Assembly: GCA_009885445.1 (NCBI GenBank)
Contig: VFKQ01000015.1
Coordinates: forward strand, 1 to 19,558
Direction of reading: 5' to 3'
Source: Anaerolineaceae bacterium
GTDB lineage: Bacteria; Chloroflexota; Anaerolineae; Anaerolineales; Villigracilaceae
Length of the DNA stretch: 19,558 nucleotides
In this document: piece by piece, positions 13,728 through 19,558 of the stretch
Numbering within the stretch: position 1 is the first letter of the stretch
How the letters are laid out: each line of letters opens with the position of its first letter
The notes under the pieces: model-generated
Database searches by the model: none
The model's input: only the letters and a program-made list of their open reading frames with translations
Told to the model about the DNA's origin: nothing
Translations under genes and position numbers: made by a program

Positions 13728-15258
13728 CCGATTCTCCGATGTAGCGAAAGGCTGGGTTTGACTCTGGCGAGTCGTAGAGCGGGGCCAATTCTGTGAGACT
13801 TGGTCTATCTTCCAAAATCAAATAACGGGCAGAGAACGCTTTGGCGGTGGCAAGAACTTCCGCAATGCCTCCGTAAGGAATTACGATAGCGGAGCGACCA
13901 GTAACAATATTTAAGCCTGGAGCATTGCGCACCATAATCACTTGGTCAGCAGGGATATTTTCGGCAGATAAAATTTTCTCAATTGCCAAATAAGGGCCGT
14001 CTTCACGCTCCCAGGTTGGGGCAAAGCGATTTGCACAAACAAAAACAGTGGCGGTAAGCGCAAATAGAATCATGGCCGCGCCAAATAATTTGTAGGCGCG
14101 TTCAGATAGCCAAGCTTGCTTTTGTCCTGCCTGCACCGCAACCTGCAAGCCGATGGGAGCCAGCGCCCAAGCCAGCGGAGTCAGCGCGGCGCTGGCGTGG
14201 AAGTAAGCTCCGCGCGGGCCGGCAAAAGGAAAAATGAACGACATAATAAATAGGAGGATCATCCAAACAAGCGCAGCATATTGCACAGCCGGGTTTGTGC
14301 GCAAGCGCCAGCCTCCCACAAGAATAAATGGAAACAAAATTATGCCGCACTGCGCAATCAGCACAGCATTGAAGTTACGCCAAAGCGCATCCCAGCGAGC
14401 GCTGATGATCGCGGGCCAGCCTGAATTGAGCAGATGTTGTGCCGTGAGAACTTCGGCGGGCCATGAAAAGGTTTCGCGGTATTCTGTCAGCCAAAGAGCG
14501 CGGCTGGTGCCGGGCGCCATGATGGAGCCAAACGCGGATTGATTGCGCGCATACCATGGAGCCATGACCAGTAAAAATCCGAACAAGGTCAACGCGAGGG
14601 CGAGGGTGACATTTTGCAAGGAGCGCTTTTCGCCAGAATAAAAAATGGCGACTAGAAAAGAAATGCCCAGCCACAAAAGCCCATCAGAGCGGGCCAGATT
14701 CATCAGCCCGCTGATGAATCCAAAAGCAAGGAAAATTTTTGCGCGACTCTGCGTGGACGATGGAAGGCGAAGTTTGGAGAGGAGCAAAAAATAACTCGCG
14801 CCTAAAACCATGTAGACGCCGTAATTGTCTGTCACTGAAAGGTAGGGAGTGTAAAAGGTGGGCAAACCCGCTAAAAGCGCGGAGAGGAGCGCGGACTGAC
14901 GATTGGGCGAAAGGCGAAAGGCGAGAGTCGCCGTCAGGGGCGGGATGAGGGCGGCGAGGAGAATAAATCCAATACGCGCGGCGGCGAAGGTGTGCTGAGC
15001 GGTGATCCACATGCCGGCGGCGGCGATGATGGAGGCGAGCGGCAACCAATAGGCGTGCGAGGGATGCGGCAGAGAGGTGGGGTCGTCGAGGTAGTTCCAC
15101 AAGTAGGGTTGGCTGAAGCCGTGGCCGCGGACGAGTTGCAAGCCCCCGCCGAAGTAGTAGTCTGCGTCCATGTAGCCGGGCAGGGATTGGAATTGCGTTA
15201 CAAGCAATTGCACGGCCAAGCCAAGTAAAAACAAAAGGGTTAAATCTCTGCGTGTCAT
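13696..15258 (-). CDS. GT-C fold polytopic membrane glycosyltransferase-like protein
   Basis: A 520-residue integral membrane protein, a second GT-C type enzyme. The first external loop contains GYMDADYYFGGG (28-39), a DxD-like acidic motif in the position expected for GT-C catalytic residues, and then LPHPSHAYWLPL (63-74). Multiple hydrophobic segments extend to about 410. The last ~110 residues look soluble, with alternating strands and helices (VIMVRNAPGLN, RYLILEDRPSL), as in the neighbouring enzyme. It shares a 4-bp ATGA overlap with the upstream gene and a 32-bp overlap with the downstream one, so all three are one transcription unit. The family is recognised by architecture rather than a diagnostic motif. 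Substrate unknown. Confidence 0.72.
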   Translation of the reverse strand: MTRRDLTLLFLLGLAVQLLVTQFQSLPGYMDADYYFGGGLQLVRGHGFSQPYLWNYLDDPTSLPHPSHAYWLPLASIIAAAGMWITAQHTFAAARIGFILLAALIPPLTATLAFRLSPNRQSALLSALLAGLPTFYTPYLSVTDNYGVYMVLGASYFLLLSKLRLPSSTQSRAKIFLAFGFISGLMNLARSDGLLWLGISFLVAIFYSGEKRSLQNVTLALALTLFGFLLVMAPWYARNQSAFGSIMAPGTSRALWLTEYRETFSWPAEVLTAQHLLNSGWPAIISARWDALWRNFNAVLIAQCGIILFPFILVGGWRLRTNPAVQYAALVWMILLFIMSFIFPFAGPRGAYFHASAALTPLAWALAPIGLQVAVQAGQKQAWLSERAYKLFGAAMILFALTATVFVCANRFAPTWEREDGPYLAIEKILSAENIPADQVIMVRNAPGLNIVTGRSAIVIPYGGIAEVLATAKAFSARYLILEDRPSLTELAPLYDSPESNPAFRYIGESDGARIYEILP

Positions 15259-16529
15259 TTGCGTAGCTCGCGCTTTACATTATCTGCCCAGGTGAGCGGC
15301 GGACGGACGGCGTACCAGCGCACCCAATACAGGCCAGCGATGACGAAGGCGATGAAGAGCAGGTAGGTTAATTCAGCGGCGCGCGGGTCGGCGTGTGCAA
15401 AACGGGATTGCACATAATATGGAAGAGCGCACAAAAGCAGAGTGTAGGCTGAGAGAATTAAGTAGCCTAACCCGCGCCAGCGTTCGCGCGCGAAAGGCAG
15501 GATGCACAAGATTGAAAAAGCCAGCGGGGCCAGATTGGAAAGTGTGGTGCGCAAACCTATCAGCGGCGTAACAGCCAGCGACAAACCGGCGACCCACATC
15601 CAGCGCGGAGGGTTTGCGCCGCGCCATGCGCCGACCCATTCGACGGCCAGTAGAATCAGCAGGGCCAGGGAAATGATGGGCAGGTATTTGTCAAAAGCGG
15701 ACGGCGGCGATTGCGCGAGAATCGGCACAAGGCCAAGTCCGGCATGGGCCTGGTAATTGGAAATTAACGCGCGCACAAATGAAAGGAACCAGCCGGGCGT
15801 GGACATAAACGCGATCAGCGTTGCGCCGCCCAAAATTATCCACAACATGCCAAAGCCGACAAAGACGCGTCCGCGTCGCGCGCGATAGACGCCGATGATG
15901 ACAAATAGCCACAGAAGAATCATGGCTGGCCAATGAAACGAAACCAGCGCCAGCAGGATTCCGGCGACTTCGTCATTTTCGGCGCGAATGGCTTGCACTG
16001 CGCCGAGGATGCCGAGCACGACCAGGATGGCGGGCGAGCCGGACAAAATGGCGCTCACACTAAAGAAGGAGGCCAGCCAGGTTACGCAGAAAAAAACGAT
16101 AAACCAGCCGTGCGGGCGCCAGTCTAGCAGACGCAGGCTGAGCAGGATTAACGCCAGCAGAGCCAACTCTGAAACAGCCATGAATGCGGCGCGCGCCCAG
16201 AGCGCATCTGGGATGAGCGCAAAGGGCAGATATAAAATTAAAAGCGGAAAGGGAATACCCAATGCCAGCGGCGACTCACCCTCCTGCGCGGCGCGTCCAT
16301 AGACCATGCTCTGCGTGCGCTCTTTGATTGTGTCGCTGTATGGGTCGAGTTGCTCAAAAAGAAAAGCGCGCGCTCCGTTCCAAGCGGGCAGAAATTCTTC
16401 GCCTTTGCCATAACGATTCGCCAGCGACCAGTTTGCATAAACCAATCCGGCAAACAAAATTAATCCCAGCAAAGCAATGGGCAGTAGCGACAGAGAATTT
16501 TTGAAAGGCGTGGAAGGTTTAGTGATCAC
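15255..16529 (-). CDS. DUF2029/GT87-type membrane mannosyltransferase-like protein
   Basis: A 424-residue polytopic membrane protein resembling GT87 (DUF2029) enzymes, which use polyprenyl-phosphate-mannose in mycobacteria. After the first membrane segment (about 14-34) comes EFLPAWNGARAFLFEQLDPY (45-64), matching the GT87 pattern of an acidic residue, then the A-A-R-AFL..G.DPY block. Around 9-10 further hydrophobic segments follow, with SGSPAILVVLG and VSFHWPAMILLWLF in the middle as in the family. The start is a GTG at 16529 without a visible Shine-Dalgarno sequence, so the N-terminus is tentative. It is the first gene of the three-gene unit and is preceded by a palindromic repeat rather than a clear promoter. 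The sugar donor is inference. Confidence 0.7.
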   Translation of the reverse strand: MITKPSTPFKNSLSLLPIALLGLILFAGLVYANWSLANRYGKGEEFLPAWNGARAFLFEQLDPYSDTIKERTQSMVYGRAAQEGESPLALGIPFPLLILYLPFALIPDALWARAAFMAVSELALLALILLSLRLLDWRPHGWFIVFFCVTWLASFFSVSAILSGSPAILVVLGILGAVQAIRAENDEVAGILLALVSFHWPAMILLWLFVIIGVYRARRGRVFVGFGMLWIILGGATLIAFMSTPGWFLSFVRALISNYQAHAGLGLVPILAQSPPSAFDKYLPIISLALLILLAVEWVGAWRGANPPRWMWVAGLSLAVTPLIGLRTTLSNLAPLAFSILCILPFARERWRGLGYLILSAYTLLLCALPYYVQSRFAHADPRAAELTYLLFIAFVIAGLYWVRWYAVRPPLTWADNVKRELRK

Positions 16530-16548
16530 GGGGCAAAGTTAATTCTTA

Positions 16549-16632
16549 GCCACGGATTTACCCGTTGGGCACGATGTCACGGATTAGCACGGAGTGTTTA
16601 ATAATCCGTGGAAAATCGGTGAAATCCGTGGC
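16549..16632. repeat. Nested palindromic CACGGATT repeat
   Basis: The 122 bp gap between the GT87-like gene and the NYN gene is almost filled by a nested palindrome. The outer arms GCCACGGATTT (16549-16559) and AAATCCGTGGC (16622-16632) are perfect 11-mers. The inner arms CACGGATTA (16578-16586) and TAATCCGTG (16602-16610) are perfect 9-mers. Transcribed from either strand it folds into a long two-stage hairpin. It resembles the multi-copy CACGGATT intergenic repeats of environmental bacteria, and a fragment may also occur near 1280. No gene is visible in it. Confidence 0.7.
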
Positions 16633-16651
16633 AAAAAAATCATGCGAGATG

Positions 16652-17938
16652 TTACTGCGGCGAAGGTTCGTTGCGCGTCATCTTCAGGCCATCAATCAAC
16701 TCGCCCACGTGGTCGAGCATGGCCTGACCACGGAAACTGCCATAGAGCAAACGCGCGGCCACTTCTTTATTTATTTTTTTCGGCGAGCCGAGTGAACGCG
16801 CCAATTTTTGAAGCAGGCCCTTGTCGCACTTGTCGAGCAAGTCTACGGGCTTGTCTACGCCGACGGGGAAGAACACGCGGCGGTCCCACAGGCGCGTCTC
16901 TTCGGTGTAATTTTCGGGGCTGACAAATTCAAAACAATAGGTGTGGAACAACTGATGCGCGGCTTCGTGTACATATTGCCACTTAACATGCGGCGCGCTT
17001 TCTTGAAAGTAGGCCTGCACTTGTTCCTTCAAGTGCGTCAAGCTCGTATCGGGTTCACTGTTGCACAACTCGTAAAAGCGGAAAATAATCTGCGGACGAT
17101 AATCATTCGGAGTCATGCGAATCTTTTGTTGCGTGAGAATGCGCAGATATTCATCGAGCAATGCGTCGGGCACCTGGTCCGCCGCCGCCGTAGAAAGCGA
17201 GACCTCCATTTGATTGTTGTCGTTCAATTGATATTCAGCCAGGTCTTTGGCCGAATTTAAAAATTCCTTGAAATTACTAAAGCCGTAGTTGCGTTCATTG
17301 AACGCGGGATTTAATCGCAACATGGCATTCTTCAATTCAGCCGCCAAAATCCATTCACCCTGACGGGATTGTAAAACGCGACGAAGCAGTTGACGCGCTT
17401 CGCTGATCTCAAACGACGGCGCGGCATTCTCGCCCGTAGCGGCTTCGTCCGACTTGGGCGACTCAGCCCCGACGAGGCGGTCGTAGAAAATAAATTCGTC
17501 GCAGGCGTTAATCAGATATTCGGCGCTGGCCCCCACCACGCCCAGACCCACCACGTTGAGTCCGCGCCCCCTCAAACGGTGGACGAGTTCCGTGAAATCG
17601 CCGTCGCCTGAGACGAGCATGATGTCGGTGAGATTTCCGGCGCCGGTGTTGATCAATTCGAGCGCATCAATCACGATGCGAATGTCGGCGGCGTTCTTTC
17701 CACGCTTGCTCGAAACGTGGACGAGTTCCACGCCCGAGCCAAGCAATTCACGCTGACGGTCTCCACCGTACGAAGACCAGTCTGCATACGCGCGGCGCAC
17801 GACCACGCGGCCAATCTGCGCGGCCGTCTCGAGCACCAGCGACCATTCCACTTCGGTGTCTTTTCCAAGTTTATCGGAGACGCTGATTTCGATGTTATCA
17901 TAATCAATAAATACGGCCACCTGAGCATTGTCATTCAT
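16652..17938 (-). CDS. NYN domain ribonuclease-like protein with OST-HTH/LOTUS domain (LabA/DUF88 family)
   Basis: A 428-residue soluble protein. The N-terminal NYN domain (about 5-155), a PIN-like nuclease fold, keeps the acidic residues expected for metal-dependent RNA cleavage: D12 and D14 in FIDYDN, D85 and D91 in ADIRIVID, D112/D114 in SGDGDF. An acidic linker (about 157-175) leads to an OST-HTH/LOTUS domain (about 177-248, with LKNAMLRLNPAFNERNYGFS at 202-221), an RNA-binding winged helix. The last ~170 residues are helical, end in a basic stretch (SPKKINKEVAARLLYG, 385-400), and match nothing I recognise. The architecture parallels bacterial LabA-like and eukaryotic MARF1-type proteins; substrate unknown. 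AAGGAT precedes the ATG by about 8 bases. It is divergent from yraN. Confidence 0.85.
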   Translation of the reverse strand: MNDNAQVAVFIDYDNIEISVSDKLGKDTEVEWSLVLETAAQIGRVVVRRAYADWSSYGGDRQRELLGSGVELVHVSSKRGKNAADIRIVIDALELINTGAGNLTDIMLVSGDGDFTELVHRLRGRGLNVVGLGVVGASAEYLINACDEFIFYDRLVGAESPKSDEAATGENAAPSFEISEARQLLRRVLQSRQGEWILAAELKNAMLRLNPAFNERNYGFSNFKEFLNSAKDLAEYQLNDNNQMEVSLSTAAADQVPDALLDEYLRILTQQKIRMTPNDYRPQIIFRFYELCNSEPDTSLTHLKEQVQAYFQESAPHVKWQYVHEAAHQLFHTYCFEFVSPENYTEETRLWDRRVFFPVGVDKPVDLLDKCDKGLLQKLARSLGSPKKINKEVAARLLYGSFRGQAMLDHVGELIDGLKMTRNEPSPQ

Positions 17939-18039
17939 AATATTATCCTTTTCAATTTGAGTATGCCGATGTGCAACTTTTTATTTGGCAAAATCCAAAC
18001 CTGCGAAGCGCATTCCCCGTTTCGCGCTTCTGGCTGGGA

Positions 18040-18069
18040 TTGTGACCGGGAGTCACATCGTGCTTATAA
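18040..18069 (+). promoter_or_regulatory. Weak candidate promoter for yraN
   Basis: In the 190 bp divergent gap, TTGTGA (18040-18045) and TTATAA (18064-18069) are 18 bases apart, about 60 bases before the yraN ATG. A small inverted repeat, GTGAC-CGGGA-GTCAC, overlaps the -35 and spacer (18042-18056). No equally good promoter was found for the divergent NYN gene. Confidence 0.35.
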
Positions 18070-18128
18070 GACGGAGTATAAGTTAAAGTCATGCGCGCGC
18101 ATAGTGTCGGTTTGAGGGCTGAAAAAAG

Positions 18129-18482
18129 ATGAAAATTCAACAACGCGTGGGCCGTTGGGGCGAGCAAGCCGCGGCGGACTATCTCGAAAAGCAGGGCTAC
18201 CAAATTTTGGCGCGCAACTTCCGCACAGAGCACGGCGAAGTGGATATCATCGCCCAGCAGGATAAATCGCTTGTATTTGTTGAAGTGAAGGCACGCTCGT
18301 CAAACCGCTACGGTTTCCCCGAATATTCGGTCACGCCCAAGAAGCGCAGACACATCCTCAGCGCCGCCGAAAAATACATCCTCGAGCATCCCGAATTCCA
18401 AACCTGGCGCGTGGACGTGATCGCCGTCGAAGGCGAATCAGGCGAGGCGAAGATCACGCATTTTGAGAATGTGGTGGGATAA
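18129..18482 (+). CDS. yraN: YraN/UPF0102 family endonuclease-like protein
   Basis: A 117-residue UPF0102 protein with a restriction-endonuclease-like fold (Holliday-junction-resolvase-like in structural surveys). The cellular role is not settled. Family motifs are all present: RVGRWGEQAAADYL (6-19), GYQILARNFR with GEVDII (36-41), and the FVEVKAR motif (50-56). The acidic and Lys residues of the second and third motifs form the expected nuclease site. Length is typical. GAGGG lies about 10 bases before the ATG. The stop codon touches a 17-bp perfect terminator palindrome. A diverged copy of its last ~60 bp occurs at 19316-19380, on the far side of the PIN module. Confidence 0.93.
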   Translation: MKIQQRVGRWGEQAAADYLEKQGYQILARNFRTEHGEVDIIAQQDKSLVFVEVKARSSNRYGFPEYSVTPKKRRHILSAAEKYILEHPEFQTWRVDVIAVEGESGEAKITHFENVVG

Positions 18483-18518
18483 AAAGTGACTGTCATCTCC
18501 CAGATGACAGTCACTTTT
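18482..18518. terminator. Bidirectional intrinsic terminator between yraN and the PIN gene
   Basis: A perfect 17-bp stem (18482-18498 with 18502-18518) has a CCC loop. The stem runs from AAAAGTGACTG to CAGTCACTTTT, with A-tracts on the left and T-tracts on the right, so it can terminate transcription from both strands. It starts at the last base of the yraN stop and includes the last 8 bases of the PIN gene, so both convergent messages end inside the same hairpin. Confidence 0.88.
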
Positions 18519-18954
18519 CTTGCGCACCTGCTTTTCGCAGGATTTCCAAAAACGGGATGGCTTTGAGGATTTTTACGCCTCGATATTCGCCGTTGAGAGG
18601 GTCGAAATGCGGGTCATAGGTAACGAGGAAATTCGCCTCGCCAATCACAGCGCAGGCAAGTACGATATCATCGTCGGGATCGGTAAGCAGGGCTTCGATG
18701 TTATCGGATACGACTTCAATCCATTCCGCTGAGCGAATAAGCGCGGAAGCCAGCATCACAACATCCTCACGGGCAATTCCGCGCTCCTTCAGTTTTTCGA
18801 TCAATTCTTTAGCGACTTGCTTGCAGGTAATCAGTTGAAATTCGCCGCGCTTCCATCGTTCCAGCAATTCGCGGGTTGGACTATTGGCGTTTTTGCTCAG
18901 GGACGCCGAAACAAAAACATTGGTATCCAGAACCGCTCGCGTTGGCTCAGTCAC
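18511..18954 (-). CDS. PIN-domain toxin (COG1569-type), putative RNase of a toxin-antitoxin pair
   Basis: A 147-residue PIN-fold ribonuclease predicted to cleave RNA when not held by its antitoxin. Acidic residues, counted from the chosen start: D10 in VLDTNVF, a Glu in KQVAKELIEKL (about 50), the DPDDD cluster (92-96) ahead of IVLACAV, and D114 in VTYDPHF. All positions of the PIN quartet can be filled. I chose the GTG at 18954 because GGGAG lies 7 bases upstream and this places LDTNV near the N-terminus as usual. A TTG at 18972 in the same frame is the longer alternative. The start overlaps the antitoxin stop by 8 bp (GTGACTGA context), the normal coupling in such modules. Confidence 0.85.
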   Translation of the reverse strand: MTEPTRAVLDTNVFVSASLSKNANSPTRELLERWKRGEFQLITCKQVAKELIEKLKERGIAREDVVMLASALIRSAEWIEVVSDNIEALLTDPDDDIVLACAVIGEANFLVTYDPHFDPLNGEYRGVKILKAIPFLEILRKAGAQEK

Positions 18955-19243
18955 GTTCCCACTCCCCCTCAATAGCCGTCCCGTTACGAATCGCGGCCTG
19001 GCGAATCCGCTCCGTCGCGTCTATAAACCGCTGGACAACTTCCTCATGCGAAAGATCACGCATCTCTGCCGCGCGGGCTTTTGCAAGGGACAGGATTTCC
19101 TCCGCCTTGTAATCTGCCCGGTCTTTTTGATTCAGGTCACCAATGGTCTCATAAACCACCAATAAATCAGAGGGCGGGAGCTTGGCGATGCTGGAAAGAA
19201 CCCGTCGTAACAGTTCTTCTGAATCTATATGCACAATGCTCAT
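18947..19243 (-). CDS. Small protein upstream of the PIN toxin, putative antitoxin
   Basis: A 98-residue acidic, mostly helical protein. Size, order (upstream of the toxin) and the 8-bp overlap with the PIN gene make it the likely antitoxin. I do not recognise its family. The N-terminus (DSEELLRRVLSSIAKLPPSDLLVVYETI) recalls short antitoxins with a 'LP..LL..V...I' helix, and the middle contains AEEILSLAKARAAEMRDLSH. No ribbon-helix-helix or AbrB-like DNA-binding motif is evident, so autoregulation is uncertain. AAGGAG lies 8 bases before the ATG at 19243. No clear promoter is seen. Confidence 0.65.
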   Translation of the reverse strand: MSIVHIDSEELLRRVLSSIAKLPPSDLLVVYETIGDLNQKDRADYKAEEILSLAKARAAEMRDLSHEEVVQRFIDATERIRQAAIRNGTAIEGEWERD

Positions 19244-19315
19244 CAGATTTTCTCCTTTCTCCGCAATCTTACCTCAATTTTTCCCGCCGAGGCCATCTTG
19301 TATCTTGCAGTTAAG

Positions 19316-19380
19316 CGTGATTCACCGTCGAAGGCGAATCGGGCGCGGCAAAGATTACGCATTTTGAGAATGTGGTTTGA
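19316..19380 (+). pseudogene. Orphan second copy of the yraN 3' end
   Basis: About 60 bases match the end of yraN (18416-18475), with roughly 55 identical positions and one inserted base near the left end. From 19327 the frame reads VEGESGAAKITHFENVV and a stop, against VEGESGEAKITHFENVVG in the intact gene. Within this frame most differences are at third codon positions and silent, so the copy diverged as coding sequence before being stranded here. No start or upstream part of yraN precedes it. Confidence 0.85.
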
Positions 19381-19392
19381 GAGTAAGCAGAT

Positions 19393-19417
19393 TTCCGAAG
19401 TCTTTGAGACTTCGGAA
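19393..19417. repeat. Perfect 10-bp palindrome of the CTTCGGAAGTC type
   Basis: TTCCGAAGTC (19393-19402) and GACTTCGGAA (19408-19417) pair perfectly around a TTTGA loop, and the unit GAAGTCTT recurs at its right edge. It lies 12 bases after the orphan yraN tail stop. The right-hand copy is followed by TTGTG rather than a T-run. It may be a terminator remnant or a dispersed repeat. Confidence 0.6.
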
Positions 19418-19441
19418 GTCTTGTGAAAGTTCGCCCGCAAA

Positions 19442-19482
19442 CCTGGCGCGCGCGCCCGCCTACGGCGGGAGGGTGGCGCGCT
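19442..19482. repeat. GC-rich palindromic repeat with CCGCCTACGGCGG core
   Basis: A CCCGCC-TAC-GGCGGG hairpin (19455-19469) sits between GCGCGCC (19450-19456) and GGCGCGC (19475-19481). Its GC content is far above that of its flanks, which suggests a mobile or dispersed repeat. With the palindrome at 19393 and the yraN remnant it fills the gene-free stretch 19244-19558. In 19483-19558 I see nothing beyond AT- and purine-rich sequence. Confidence 0.55.
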
Positions 19483-19558
19483 TGATACACTTTATTGATT
19501 TCAAAAAATCAGCGCGATTCAGAAGGCCAGAAAATCAGAGGACAGAAAACAGAATCAA

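Noticed and set aside
18000..18060. Small inverted repeats in the NYN-yraN gap as an RNA gene
   Set aside because: Arms are only 5 bp (GTGAC/GTCAC) and no larger structure or terminator accompanies them.

Overview
The window most likely comes from a Chloroflexota (Anaerolineae-like) chromosome. This is inference from three things: the Flp/Tad gene set with a receiver-bearing CpaE and no secretin in view, the runs of GT-C membrane glycosyltransferases, and several families of palindromic intergenic repeats that I associate with that phylum. No rRNA or other marker gene is present to prove it. The DNA is moderately GC-rich and densely coding, and most genes lie on the minus strand. I saw no tRNA, rRNA, CRISPR array or insertion sequence.

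Layout. 1-989 (-) is the N-terminal half of a transketolase that runs off the left edge. 990-1360 is a non-coding gap with a candidate promoter and a degenerate repeat. 1361-2673 (+) is a coupled pair: an exported TlpA-type thioredoxin and a divergent Lgt-like membrane protein. It converges with the minus-strand block, overlapping it by 23 bp. 2651-10300 (-) is the Tad/Flp pilus locus, in transcription order flp pilin, cpaB, cpaE, tadA, tadB, tadC, then comF and hpf. From cpaE onward the genes are separated by only 1-21 bp and look like one operon. 10445-12216 (-) is a DegS-like cytosolic histidine kinase with a NarL-type response regulator. 12234-16529 (-) holds three overlapping GT-C/GT87-type membrane glycosyltransferase genes. 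16652-17938 (-) encodes a NYN-LOTUS (LabA-like) predicted ribonuclease. 18129-18482 (+) is yraN. 18511-19243 (-) is a PIN toxin with a small putative antitoxin, followed to the right by a stray second copy of the yraN 3' end and two palindromic repeats.

How it fits together. The pilin gene has its own promoter with a perfect palindrome at the predicted start site, and a strong hairpin follows it. Pilin should therefore be made in excess over CpaB and the motor and platform proteins. CpaE places the machine, TadA powers it, and TadB and TadC form the inner-membrane platform. The kinase/regulator pair directly upstream is the natural candidate controller. The glycosyltransferases sit close enough upstream to be co-transcribed with that pair. 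The run-on into comF raises the possibility that this Tad pilus serves DNA uptake.

Most notable points: the PIN module bracketed by two diverged yraN tails; a CpaE whose receiver keeps all its phosphorylation residues; the tad-comF-hpf arrangement; the palindrome over the pilin start site; and an Lgt homologue that has lost the usual catalytic residues and is coupled to a thioredoxin.
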